Positions 1-7,959 of a stretch of DNA of 64,000 nucleotides are shown one piece after another. Made by a program: the position numbers and the translations under genes. Source of the DNA: UBA3792 sp045114775 (GTDB taxonomy: Bacteria; Bacillota; Clostridia; Christensenellales; CAG-138); NCBI GenBank assembly GCA_045114775.1, contig JBGULC010000042.1:62001-126000 (forward strand), in the 5' to 3' direction. The first letter of the stretch is position 1. The number at the start of each line of letters is the position of its first letter. The notes beneath the pieces were generated by a model that saw nothing but the letters and a program-made list of their open reading frames with translations, ran no database searches and was not told where the DNA came from.

Positions 1-1771
1 GCGGACTGATTTCGGAAAGTCGGAAAACGGAAAGCTTGCCGTCGATATTGAATGCCTCGTAACCTTCCGCCTGCCATCTTTCGGCGGCTTCGCGAAGATC
101 GTCCGCGGTGAGCTTGCGGACGGAATGCAGTTTTGCATTCGCATGACGATCCAGAAGCTTTGCGACCGCCTCTGCCTTGCTCTGATGCGTATACAAAGCG
201 ATATGCTTCCGATCCTGCAAGGGCAGCGGCAGATCGGTCGGTTTTCGGAAGATCACCCAGCAGTCATTTCCGGTCAGCTGCCGCAATACGGCGGAACGCA
301 GCAGCGCGCGGTTTTGCGCATTGACGGCAAGCTGCGGCTTCGGAAAATCTTGTTCGGAAAGCTTTTTTTCGATAGGCTCGTCACAGGCTTCCATGAGCCA
401 GATCAGCTCCGTACAGCTCAGGTGCTCCTGCGTCAACTGTTCTTCGGTGACAGAATTCAGATCCCAAATCGGACCGAAGAACTGAGCGCTGAGTTCATTG
501 CAGCGGGAATCCTTCAGCTTCATATACAGCTCATTCGGCATGAACAGAAGCGAATCCGGGATGTCGTCCGGATGCGGCTCGTCCGGCGTTTCGGCGCGCG
601 TTTGCGCGGGCTGTGCTTCGACGCGCGACGCGTCCGGTCGGGGCAGCGCTTCCAACTCCGAAAACCGGAAAACGTCGGGCTGTCCGTCTACGGTGAACTT
701 CTCAAAGCCCTTCGCCGTCCATTCTCTGACGGCGTCGTGAAGCGTGCGCGGAGCGACCGTCCGGATGGTATACGCCGCGGCGCGCTCGCCGAGAAGCCCG
801 ATCACCGCGTTCACTTTGCTTTTATGCGTATAGAGCGCAAGCTGTGTTTCTTCCGGTTCGGGCTCTCTGCGAACGAACGCATAAACCGAATTGTCTGCAA
901 GCCGCCGCAAAACATAGCCGCGTAGCAGCGCTTTGCTCTCCGTAAGCTCCGGGATCTTGTCGGTCAGATCCTCGGCCGGGATCTTGTCGGTCAGATCCTC
1001 GGGCTCGTGATACTTGCAGAGCTGGATCCGGAAATCCGTCTCGTGCATCAGCCACAAAAGCTCCGTGCAGCAGAGGTCCCGCTGCTCGATCATTTCTTTT
1101 TTCACGGCATGCAGACGTGTCGGGTCCTTGCTGAAGAACAGCCCGCCGAGGATCTCAGTCCGAACGGCCGTCAGCCGCATGGAAAGCGCGTCCGGCGTCA
1201 GCTCCAACCCGTACGGAATGTCCGCAGGCCGCGGCTTGCCGGTGGAAAGGTCGATCCGAACGTCGGTCTCGGGGACTTGATCTGCGGGCTTCGGTGTGCG
1301 TACGCTTGCGGACGCGCCGCGGGGCGCGACTGACGCGGGCGGCGTTTTCCGTATCGGGACCGGCGGCGTCGGGAACGGGTCGGTCTGTCCGCTTGCAATC
1401 TTTGCGGCGCAAACGTCGCAGTATACCGTGTCGTTGAGGATGAGGACCTTTTCTTCGGGGATCAGTAGAAGCTTGCAGCCGCATTTGGCACAGACGGGGA
1501 CCCCGTTTGAATAGGTTTTGTGCAGACGCGGAAGCTTCAGAATACAGAAGCTGAGGATAAACGCCGCTGCGCCGAGAAAATACAAGCCGAAGATGAGCCA
1601 TCGCAGCCAACTCAGTCGATGGAAGACGGAATCATCATCCATCATTCCGAGGATACAAAAGTTGCAGATGATCGCGACTGCGAGCCCGGCGAAGCGCAGA
1701 AGAAGCCGCAGCGCTCTGCGCCTGTTGTATTCCCGCATTGTCATGCGGGTCGTCTTCGAAGTACCGTTCAT
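1..1771 (-). CDS. Uncharacterised membrane protein with zinc-ribbon-like motif and two repeated domains (3' end beyond window)
   Basis: The frame is open from an ATG at 1771 to the left edge (590 codons seen, C-terminus missing). An AGGGAGG ribosome binding site lies 7 bases before the ATG. Two membrane segments are visible at about residues 22-42 and 57-78, followed by a CxxC...CxxC pair (Cys94, 97, 118, 121) that could bind zinc, then a Pro-rich linker. The remainder holds two related domains of roughly 170-190 residues: each has a CTELxWLM motif, an LLR(G/S)xVLRxL motif, an (L/I)ALYTHxSKxxAV motif and ends in F.(V/I)DG.....FR.SE. I do not recognise the family and propose no function. The plus-strand frames over this stretch have Arg-rich composition typical of antisense shadows. 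Confidence 0.8.
   Translation of the reverse strand, partial: MNGTSKTTRMTMREYNRRRALRLLLRFAGLAVAIICNFCILGMMDDDSVFHRLSWLRWLIFGLYFLGAAAFILSFCILKLPRLHKTYSNGVPVCAKCGCKLLLIPEEKVLILNDTVYCDVCAAKIASGQTDPFPTPPVPIRKTPPASVAPRGASASVRTPKPADQVPETDVRIDLSTGKPRPADIPYGLELTPDALSMRLTAVRTEILGGLFFSKDPTRLHAVKKEMIEQRDLCCTELLWLMHETDFRIQLCKYHEPEDLTDKIPAEDLTDKIPELTESKALLRGYVLRRLADNSVYAFVRREPEPEETQLALYTHKSKVNAVIGLLGERAAAYTIRTVAPRTLHDAVREWTAKGFEKFTVDGQPDVFRFSELEALPRPDASRVEAQPAQTRAETPDEPHPDDIPDSLLFMPNELYMKLKDSRCNELSAQFFGPIWDLNSVTEEQLTQEHLSCTELIWLMEACDEPIEKKLSEQDFPKPQLAVNAQNRALLRSAVLRQLTGNDCWVIFRKPTDLPLPLQDRKHIALYTHQSKAEAVAKLLDRHANAKLHSVRKLTADDLREAAERWQAEGYEAFNIDGKLSVFRLSEISP
949..1002. repeat. 27-bp perfect tandem duplication inside the first gene
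   Basis: The unit at 949-975 is repeated exactly at 976-1002. It encodes the nine residues EDLTDKIPA/E twice, so the reading frame is preserved. It sits in the first of the two repeated domains, just after the CTELLWLM motif. Confidence 0.95.
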
Positions 1772-1920
1772 CCTTTGCCTCCCTTTTTGATCGTCATCTC
1801 ATATAAAACATGTCAGGATATTCAAAATGTACCATGATTCGCAGACCTTGTCAACGCGCTGCAAGGAGGGTATCCGGGGAAAAGGGATTGCACAACAAAT
1901 GCATCACTTCCGAAATATGA

Positions 1921-2205
1921 CATTTCGGTTACATCTTCGTCATAAAGATAACGCAACTCTGCCGCATCGCAAAGAACGGCGGCGTTTTCTATTACGTCCC
2001 GGCGTACTTTTTCTTTACCGACTTTTATCCGTCCGAGGAGTGGCGGGCGCAGTACCATTGGGACGATTCGCATGAGAGTGAGCGCCGCGTGATCGAACAG
2101 AGAAACGGCAACGTCGGCAGCGTGAGCGGATACTTCGACGAGTACAACGCGATTGTGATCAACGCCGCCGACGGCACGCTGATCGACCTCGGGAAAGGAT
2201 ATTGA
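1921..2205 (+). pseudogene. Remnant of the 3' end of an unknown gene
   Basis: After a stop codon at 1918-1920 a frame runs open to a TGA at 2203-2205. Its later part reads like real protein (for example GGVFYYVPAYFFFTDFYPSE and FDEYNAIVINAADGTLIDLG), with codon use like the neighbouring genes. There is no ATG, GTG or TTG near the start of the coherent part and no ribosome binding site, so the 5' part appears lost. The family was not recognised. A GTG-initiated short peptide is possible but unlikely. Confidence 0.45.
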
Positions 2206-2206
2206 C

Positions 2207-2309
2207 GGCGCGATGCGCCCTCAGCGATATGTTCCGCATTGCGGAACGTGATATGCGGCTTCGCCGCGTGATATATCCCTTCGGGACGTGATATGTGCCC
2301 TGCGGGCAC
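2207..2309. repeat. Five tandem hairpins with three-base loops joined by GATAT linkers
   Basis: Five short perfect inverted repeats follow each other directly after the remnant stop codon: GGCGC/GCGCC (2207-2219), GTTCCGC/GCGGAAC (2231-2247), GCGGC/GCCGC (2255-2267), TCCC/GGGA (2276-2286) and GTGCCC/GGGCAC (2295-2309). Each loop is exactly three bases, and the last four hairpins are separated by GTGATAT. Stem sequences differ while linker and loop length are kept. I do not know a named family for this. Confidence 0.8.
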
Positions 2310-2326
2310 GTTCAGGTGGATTTTGC

Positions 2327-2447
2327 TCCCTCATCCGTCGCCTGACGGCGACACCTTCTCCACCCAAGGGGGAGGCTTTTGGGTTCGCGACACTCTTGCC
2401 CTCCCTGTGCAAGGGAGGGTGGCGAGGAACGAGCCGGGAGGGTTGTC
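2327..2447 (+). repeat. Intergenic palindromic repeat, family A (short form) preceded by a family B-like piece
   Basis: The first part (2327-2380) resembles the CCTCATCCG...CACCTTCTCC...AAGG family B ends seen elsewhere. The part at 2395-2447 is family A: a CCCTCCCTGTG/AAGGGAGGG hairpin followed by TGGCGAGGAACGAGCCGGGA and GGGTTGTC. The same sequence occurs at 19050-19107 and, with an insert, at 18657-18862. Confidence 0.8.
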
Positions 2448-2505
2448 CGCGCCCCGTGCAATTCATTATCAACGGACTGCCGGGACGGGCATTGTGTCCG
2501 TCAGT

Positions 2506-2611
2506 ACAACCCCTCAGTCGGCTGCGACGCCAGTTCCTCCTTTAACATTTCGCTGCGCTTCATTGCTGCGGCAGATCGCGCGCTTCCCGCGCGTACCATC
2601 CACAGGGGAGC
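2506..2611 (-). repeat. Intergenic palindromic repeat, family A long form, reverse orientation
   Basis: Read on the minus strand, this starts TCCCTGTGGATGGTACGCGC, runs through a GGAAGCGCGCGATCT block and an AAGCGCAGCGAAATGTTAAA block, and ends near GGGGTTGT. The same inner blocks fill the loop of the copy at 18657-18862, which shows that they are one long form of the family. The gap 2206-2711 holds only these repeats, the hairpin run and the terminator. Confidence 0.65.
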
Positions 2612-2673
2612 CAAGAAGCGGAACGGAAGATCGGTGATCGTCCCTGTGGCTGCATCAACATATAAAATAATAA

Positions 2674-2695
2674 GGGAGGCCGACTTCGGCCTCCC
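2674..2695 (-). terminator. Rho-independent terminator of the glycerophosphodiesterase gene
   Basis: On the minus strand GGGAGGCCGA pairs with TCGGCCTCCC across a two-base gap (the loop would open slightly wider), followed by TTATTATTTTATA. It lies 16 bases past the stop codon. Confidence 0.85.
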
Positions 2696-2711
2696 ACGGT
2701 TTATTGCGCCG

Positions 2712-3545
2712 TTATGCCTTATAATGAGTTTCGGGGCGGTAGTGCTCGAAGATGCGGCAGTCATAGCGCTTGGCGAGCGTTTCGTGATCCGAATCCGGCC
2801 GTTCGGTCCAGAAGACCGTCTTTGCGCCGAGCTTGCGGCCGAGCAGCATGCACAGCGGCCGGTGACCGCGTCCGAACGCGATGAACTGCGGATGCGTCAG
2901 GAAATTGATGCAGAGCGTATGCATCGTGAAACACCGCCAAAGCGGAAGCTTGGCTTTGCGCCAGTAGGAGAAGGCTTCGGTGAGCTGTCCGCGCACGAGG
3001 TCCGGCGCGTTCTTATAGAACCAGCGTACGATGCGCGGGTCGAAGCTCTCGACACAGTACGGCCCCTTGAGCGTTCTGAGGATCGCGAGCGTCTTTTCGC
3101 AAAGCTCTTTATAATTCGGCGTGGACTTCAATTCCACGATCGTGGGAGATTTGCCGTCGAGCACGGCCATCACGTCGGTAAACAGCGGCATGCGATGCGC
3201 GGTGCCCTTTAAGGGCATTGCCTGCAGCTCCGCAAGCGTAAAGCTGTCCACGCGCCCTTTTTCGGTCGTCATGCGGTCGACAGTGTCGTCGTGAAAGACG
3301 ACCACCGCGCCGTCCTTGCTTAACTGCACGTCAAGCTCGACTCCGCAACCGTATTCCGCCGCGCGGCGGAAGGCCTCGAGCGAGTTTTCGGGCACGCTCT
3401 GATCCTTTTCATATAAGCCCCGATGCGCCGCCATCAGCCCCTGAAACGGCGCGAACTTTGCCGGGTCCGCGCGACGCGGCAGAATCAGAAAGACATAAAC
3501 GACAAACAGAACAAACACGCAGATCCCTGCGATCAGCCAACCCAT
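2712..3545 (-). CDS. Membrane-anchored glycerophosphodiester phosphodiesterase family protein
   Basis: 277 residues. An N-terminal membrane segment (about residues 3-24) is followed by a GDPD TIM-barrel domain. Typical family motifs are visible: AHRG near residue 40, the E.D...SKDG...FHD block (ELDVQLSKDGAVVVFHDD) with the metal-binding Glu/Asp and catalytic His, and a later VELKS strand. Such enzymes hydrolyse glycerophosphodiesters to glycerol 3-phosphate and an alcohol; with this anchor the enzyme would act at the membrane. An AAAGGAGC site precedes the ATG. It stands alone, divergent from the MFS gene and closed by its own terminator. The exact substrate cannot be told. Confidence 0.9.
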   Translation of the reverse strand: MGWLIAGICVFVLFVVYVFLILPRRADPAKFAPFQGLMAAHRGLYEKDQSVPENSLEAFRRAAEYGCGVELDVQLSKDGAVVVFHDDTVDRMTTEKGRVDSFTLAELQAMPLKGTAHRMPLFTDVMAVLDGKSPTIVELKSTPNYKELCEKTLAILRTLKGPYCVESFDPRIVRWFYKNAPDLVRGQLTEAFSYWRKAKLPLWRCFTMHTLCINFLTHPQFIAFGRGHRPLCMLLGRKLGAKTVFWTERPDSDHETLAKRYDCRIFEHYRPETHYKA

Positions 3546-3582
3546 TTTTAAGCTCCTTTTGATAATATAAGATTATTGCCTA

Positions 3583-3611
3583 TTGAGATTATAACGCATT
3601 TCGGCTATAAT
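3583..3611 (+). promoter_or_regulatory. Predicted promoter of the MFS transporter gene
   Basis: TTGAGA (3583-3588), 17 bases, TATAAT (3606-3611); the start codon follows 42 bases later after a GGGGGC ribosome binding site. Confidence 0.75.
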
Positions 3612-3653
3612 GAAAAGGTAAAAATATGACTTTTCGGTCGATCGGGGGCAATT

Positions 3654-5540
3654 ATGAAACTGAACTACAAGCGCACGATCCTCGTTGGGTTCGCATTCTT
3701 TCTCATCTGCACCTTCTGGCAGGCTTACGACACGATCATCCCGAAGATTCTGACCGACAAATTCGGCATGACGCAGACGCTGTCCGGCATCATCATGGCG
3801 CTCGACAACATCTTAGCGCTGTTCCTTCTCCCGCTGTTCGGCGGGCTTTCCGACAAATGCAAGAGTAAAATGGGTCGCCGCAAGCCGTACGTGCTGATCG
3901 GCACGATCATTGCGGTCGTCGCGTTCTTCGCGCTCGCCGCGGTCGACTATATGCAGCTCGACAAGAACATCAAAAACGTCACCGAGATCAACACGATGTC
4001 GCTTGAAGAGGTCTATGACACGGTCGGCGACACGAAGCTTGAAACTGCGGACGGCGAGCTTTACACGCTGAAGGAAAAATACCCGGATAAGGAAGCGTTC
4101 CTGAAGATCCCCGCAAAGATCGTGGAAACGGACGCCGAAGGCCGCGTCAAGCACTACGAGAACGGCGAACGTATCTACCTCGACAACGAAGAATATCAGA
4201 AATACGTCGTGCCGGCCCGTCTTGCGGCGAATCCGGAAGCGGCAAAAGCCTACCGTGAGATCTATGCGCACCAGGGCGAAGGACAGTCCGAAAACTGGTT
4301 TGTCAAGAATATTCTGAAGGGCGGACGCGATCCGCAGACGCCGGACGGCGTAAGCTTCAAGCTCTCCGAGAAGTATAAGACCGAAGACGAATTCCTGGCG
4401 GAGTTTGCGCAGATCAACATTCTCGATCCGTCCGTTGCCGATCCGGATAAGCAGTTCAGCTTCAAGACCAACCCCGATTACATCGACTACGTTGTGCCTG
4501 CGCGTCAGGCGTACGTGTGGAACATCACGATCGCGAACCCGGGCGTGCTGATCGCGTTCATCGCGGTGCTGCTCGTTGTGCTGATCGGCATGTCGATCTT
4601 CAGAAGCCCGGCGGTCGCACTGATGCCGGACGTTACGATCAAGCCGCTGCGTTCTAAGGCGAACGCGATCATCAACCTGATGGGCAGCGCTGGCGGCGTA
4701 TGCGCACTGGTTCTCGGACTCGGGATCTTCTTCAACACCGGCGCGATCAAGAACACGTTTATGAGCTACATCGGCTTCTTCGGCGCGATCATTATCATCA
4801 TGCTGATCGCCCTCGTCGTCTTCATGGTGACGGTCAAGGAACCCGAGTGGGCGGGCGAAATGGAGCAGAAGAGCCGCGAGCTCGGCATCGACGACGTGGA
4901 CGACGAGACCGCGGCGTCCGGTTCGAAAAAGCTTTCGAAGGGCGAAAAGATTTCGCTGATCCTGATCCTTGCCTCGGTCGTGCTCTGGTACATGGGCTAT
5001 AACGCCGTCACCTCCAAGTACTCGATCTACGCGGGCCGCGTGCTCGACAAGGACTATAACCTCACGCTGATCATTGCACAGGCGGCGGCGATCATCTCCT
5101 ATCTGCCGATCGGCATGCTCTCCTCAAAGATCGGCCGCAAAAAGGCGATCCTGGTCGGCGTTGTGATCCTGACCGGGACCTTCCTCGGCGCGTCCTTCAT
5201 GCGCGCGACCACGCCGACCATGCTGATGAACGTCATGTTCGCGCTCGCAGGCATCGGCTGGGCGACGATCAACGTCAACTCCTTCCCGATGGTCGTGGAG
5301 CTTTCGAGAGGCGGCAACGTCGGCAAGTACACCGGCTACTATTATGCGGCGAGCATGGCGGCGCAGGCGGTCACGCCGTTCCTCTCCGGCATGTTTATGG
5401 ACCGGCTCGGCTTCACCTCGCTGTTCCCCTACGCTACGGTGGCGGCCGGACTTGCGTTCTTCACAATGCTCTTCGTAAAACACGGCGACGCAAAGCCGAT
5501 CCGCAAGAAAGGCTTAGAGGCGCTGGACGTCGATGATTGA
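3654..5540 (+). CDS. MFS transporter with a large extracytoplasmic insertion
   Basis: 628 residues, longer than the usual 400-500 of the superfamily. Membrane helices 1-3 occupy residues 1-103, including the cytoplasmic loop motif GGLSDKCKSKMGRRKP between helices 2 and 3. Residues about 103-287 are hydrophilic and fall in the loop between helices 3 and 4, which faces outside. This insert contains two related modules, each with a (Y/F).L.EKY..(K/E)(E/D).FL motif and ending in (K/D)YVVPAR. Helices 4-12 follow, with a second SSKIGRKKA loop motif in the C-terminal half. The arrangement resembles sugar:cation symporter-like MFS proteins of Clostridia, but the substrate is unknown. It is a single-gene unit with its own promoter and terminator. 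Confidence 0.85.
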   Translation: MKLNYKRTILVGFAFFLICTFWQAYDTIIPKILTDKFGMTQTLSGIIMALDNILALFLLPLFGGLSDKCKSKMGRRKPYVLIGTIIAVVAFFALAAVDYMQLDKNIKNVTEINTMSLEEVYDTVGDTKLETADGELYTLKEKYPDKEAFLKIPAKIVETDAEGRVKHYENGERIYLDNEEYQKYVVPARLAANPEAAKAYREIYAHQGEGQSENWFVKNILKGGRDPQTPDGVSFKLSEKYKTEDEFLAEFAQINILDPSVADPDKQFSFKTNPDYIDYVVPARQAYVWNITIANPGVLIAFIAVLLVVLIGMSIFRSPAVALMPDVTIKPLRSKANAIINLMGSAGGVCALVLGLGIFFNTGAIKNTFMSYIGFFGAIIIIMLIALVVFMVTVKEPEWAGEMEQKSRELGIDDVDDETAASGSKKLSKGEKISLILILASVVLWYMGYNAVTSKYSIYAGRVLDKDYNLTLIIAQAAAIISYLPIGMLSSKIGRKKAILVGVVILTGTFLGASFMRATTPTMLMNVMFALAGIGWATINVNSFPMVVELSRGGNVGKYTGYYYAASMAAQAVTPFLSGMFMDRLGFTSLFPYATVAAGLAFFTMLFVKHGDAKPIRKKGLEALDVDD

Positions 5541-5543
5541 TGA

Positions 5544-5570
5544 AAAAGGACAGCTTCGGCTGTCCTTTTC
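5544..5570 (+). terminator. Rho-independent terminator after the MFS gene
   Basis: AAAAGGACAGC pairs with GCTGTCCTTTT around a TTCG tetraloop, starting three bases after the stop codon. Confidence 0.9.
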
Positions 5571-5627
5571 ATATATCATATAATCCAACCGTTTGAAACG
5601 AAAAATGTAAGAAAGGCGGAATAAAAC

Positions 5628-7379
5628 ATGGATCCTGTATTGCTTTCCGGCAACGAAGCGATCGCGCGCGGCGCGTTCGAAGCAGGCGTCAAGGTCTGCT
5701 CGGCGTATCCGGGCACGCCCAGCACGGAAATCTTTGAAAACCTCCCGCAGTATAAAGACGCTTTGTACTGCGAGTGGGCGCCCAACGAGAAGGTCGCGGT
5801 CGAGGTCGCGTACGGCGCGTCGATCGCGGGCGTTCGCTCTCTCTCGGCGATGAAGCACGTCGGCGTAAACGTGGCGGCCGACCCGCTCTTTACGGCGGCC
5901 TACAACGGCGTCTGCGGCGGCTTCGTCATCGTCTCGGCGGACGACCCCTCTATGCACTCCTCGCAGAACGAGCAGGACAACCGGCACTACGCCCGCGCGG
6001 CAAAGATCGCGATGGTGGAGCCCTCCGATTCGCAGGAATGCCTCGACTTTCTCAAGGAAGCGTACGACATTTCCGAAAAATTCGACATGCCGGTCATTTA
6101 CCGCATCACGACGCGCGTTGCGCACAGTAAGAGCCTCGTCCGCTTCGGCGAGCGGTTTGAACGCGAGGTCCCGGCCTACAAGCGCAACATGAAATACGTC
6201 TCGAGCCCGGCAAACGCGTACAGGAACCACGCGAAGGTCGAAAAGAACCTTGCGGCGCTTGAGGAGTACGCAAACACCTCGAAGCTGAACCGCGAGGAGA
6301 TCAACGGCTCGGAGATCGGCGTCGTCACCGCGTCGATCGCGTATGAGTACGCCAAGGACGCGTTCCCGGAGGGCACGTCGTTTTTGAAGCTCGGCCTCAC
6401 CAATCCGCTGCCGATGGACCTCATCAGGGCGTTTGCGAAGAAGGTCAAAAAGCTTTACGTCGTCGAGGAGCTCGATCCGTTCATGGAGGAGCAGATAAGA
6501 GCGGCGGGCATCGAATGCGTCGGCAAGGAGCTGATCGGAAACCTCTACGAGCTGAATCCGCAGATTTTGAAGGAACGCCTGTTCGGCGAGAAGCCGGTCA
6601 CGGTCGACGTCGGCGTCAAGCCCGTCTCCCGTCCGCCGGCCCTGTGCCCGGGCTGCCCGCACCGCGGCTTCTTCTATACCGTCGCGCGGCATAAGAACTA
6701 CGTCGTCGCGGGCGACATCGGCTGCTATACGCTCGGCTTCGCGCCGCCTCTCAACGCGCTCGATTCCTGCGTCTGCATGGGCGGCGGATTCACGGTCGCG
6801 ATGGGCATGGCAAAGGCGTTTGAAGCCTCCGGTCAGACGGACAAGAAGGTCTTCGGCGTGGTCGGCGACTCCACGTTCTTCCACTCCGGCATGACCGGCG
6901 CGGCGGAGATCATCTACAACAAGGGCGCCGTCATCCCCGTGGTGCTCGACAACTCGATCACCGGCATGACCGGGCATCAGGACAACCCGGGCAGCGGCTA
7001 CACGCTCGAGGGCGAGATCGCCGAGAAGCTGAAGATCGAGGATATCCTCGCCTCCTACGGCTATAAGAACATCATCATTGTCGATCCGCAGGATCTGAAG
7101 GCAATGGAAGCGGCGGTCACCGAGGCCGCGAATTCCGAGGTCCCGGCGGCGATCATTACGCGCCGTCCGTGTCTGCTCATCAAGCGCATCAAGCACGACA
7201 TCGGCAAGTGTGAGGTCGACACCGATAAGTGCATCGGCTGCAAGAAGTGTCTCTCCGTCGGCTGTCCCTCGGTCATGGTCGAGAACAAGAAGGCGAAGAT
7301 CGACGTTACCACCTGCGTCGGCTGCACGGTCTGCGCGCAGGTCTGCCCGATGGGCGCGATCACCCGAAAGGAGAAATAA
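5628..7379 (+). CDS. iorA: Indolepyruvate:ferredoxin oxidoreductase, alpha subunit
   Basis: 583 residues, normal for IorA. The N-terminal pyrimidine-binding part shows SGNEAIARGAFEAG and SAYPGTPSTEI. The thiamine-diphosphate part has GDIGCYTLGF near residue 362 and GDSTFFHSGM. Two [4Fe-4S] ferredoxin motifs close the protein: CIGCKKCLSVGCP from about residue 535 and CVGCTVCAQVCP from about 563. With IorB it oxidatively decarboxylates aryl (or other) 2-oxo acids to acyl-CoA and reduces ferredoxin in the cytoplasm; it is oxygen-sensitive. It is the first gene of the five-gene operon that continues with iorB, buk, ptb and an aminotransferase. The ribosome binding site is AAAGGCGG. A TATAAT at 5579-5584 is a possible -10, but no good -35 is seen. 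Confidence 0.95.
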   Translation: MDPVLLSGNEAIARGAFEAGVKVCSAYPGTPSTEIFENLPQYKDALYCEWAPNEKVAVEVAYGASIAGVRSLSAMKHVGVNVAADPLFTAAYNGVCGGFVIVSADDPSMHSSQNEQDNRHYARAAKIAMVEPSDSQECLDFLKEAYDISEKFDMPVIYRITTRVAHSKSLVRFGERFEREVPAYKRNMKYVSSPANAYRNHAKVEKNLAALEEYANTSKLNREEINGSEIGVVTASIAYEYAKDAFPEGTSFLKLGLTNPLPMDLIRAFAKKVKKLYVVEELDPFMEEQIRAAGIECVGKELIGNLYELNPQILKERLFGEKPVTVDVGVKPVSRPPALCPGCPHRGFFYTVARHKNYVVAGDIGCYTLGFAPPLNALDSCVCMGGGFTVAMGMAKAFEASGQTDKKVFGVVGDSTFFHSGMTGAAEIIYNKGAVIPVVLDNSITGMTGHQDNPGSGYTLEGEIAEKLKIEDILASYGYKNIIIVDPQDLKAMEAAVTEAANSEVPAAIITRRPCLLIKRIKHDIGKCEVDTDKCIGCKKCLSVGCPSVMVENKKAKIDVTTCVGCTVCAQVCPMGAITRKEK

Positions 7380-7382
7380 GCA

Positions 7383-7955
7383 ATGGAAAACAAGAGTGCT
7401 CTTTTGGTAGGCGTCGGCGGTCAGGGCGCGATCCTCACCGCGAAGGTCCTCGTCACCGGTCTCATGCGCGCAGGCTACGACGTAAAGATGAGCGAGGTCC
7501 ACGGCATGTCCCAGCGCGGCGGCAGCGTTTCGACGCAGGTGCACTGGGGAAAGAAAGTCTATTCTCCGGTCATCGGCGACGGCGCGGCGGACATCATCGT
7601 CGCGTTCGAGAAGATGGAAGCGGTGCGCTATGCAAACTATCTGAAGCCCGACGGCGTCGCGATCATCAACGATTACGAAATGGCGTCATCTACCATTGCG
7701 GCGGGCATGGAAAAATATCCCGAGGGCTGCCTCGAGGCGATGCAGAAGCATTTCAAGGTCTTCCCGCTGAACGCGGAGAAGATCGCCTCCGAGCTCGGCA
7801 ACGTCAAGTGCGCGAACATCGTGCTGTTCGGCAGCATGGTCAAAGCGCTCGGCATGACGGACATCGACTGGGACGCGGTCATCAGTGACGTCGTTCCCGC
7901 GAAGTTCCGCGAGCTGAACCTCAAAGCGTATCACGCGGGCTTCGACGCGGTCTGA
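7383..7955 (+). CDS. iorB: Indolepyruvate:ferredoxin oxidoreductase, beta (gamma-domain) subunit
   Basis: 190 residues, the usual size. The N-terminal GVGGQGAILTAKVL and the following SEVHGMSQRGGSV are diagnostic for the pyruvate/ketoisovalerate ferredoxin oxidoreductase gamma-type domain. It completes the IorA active complex. It begins 3 bases after the iorA stop codon with an AAAGGAG site inside the iorA end, so the two are surely co-translated. Confidence 0.95.
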   Translation: MENKSALLVGVGGQGAILTAKVLVTGLMRAGYDVKMSEVHGMSQRGGSVSTQVHWGKKVYSPVIGDGAADIIVAFEKMEAVRYANYLKPDGVAIINDYEMASSTIAAGMEKYPEGCLEAMQKHFKVFPLNAEKIASELGNVKCANIVLFGSMVKALGMTDIDWDAVISDVVPAKFRELNLKAYHAGFDAV

Positions 7956-7959
7956 GCTC

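Noticed and set aside
125..925. Plus-strand open frame in the first kilobase
   Set aside because: The minus frame over the same stretch continues the membrane protein gene with coherent repeated domains; the plus frame is Arg-rich and motif-free.
5514..7544. Long minus-strand open frame opposite iorA
   Set aside because: It is the antisense reading of a GC-rich gene: Arg/Asp/Leu-rich, no ribosome binding site, and iorA has clear motifs on the plus strand. The same holds for long antisense frames opposite buk, ygeY-ygeW, the secreted repeat protein, parC-parE, murE, ftsW and feoB.
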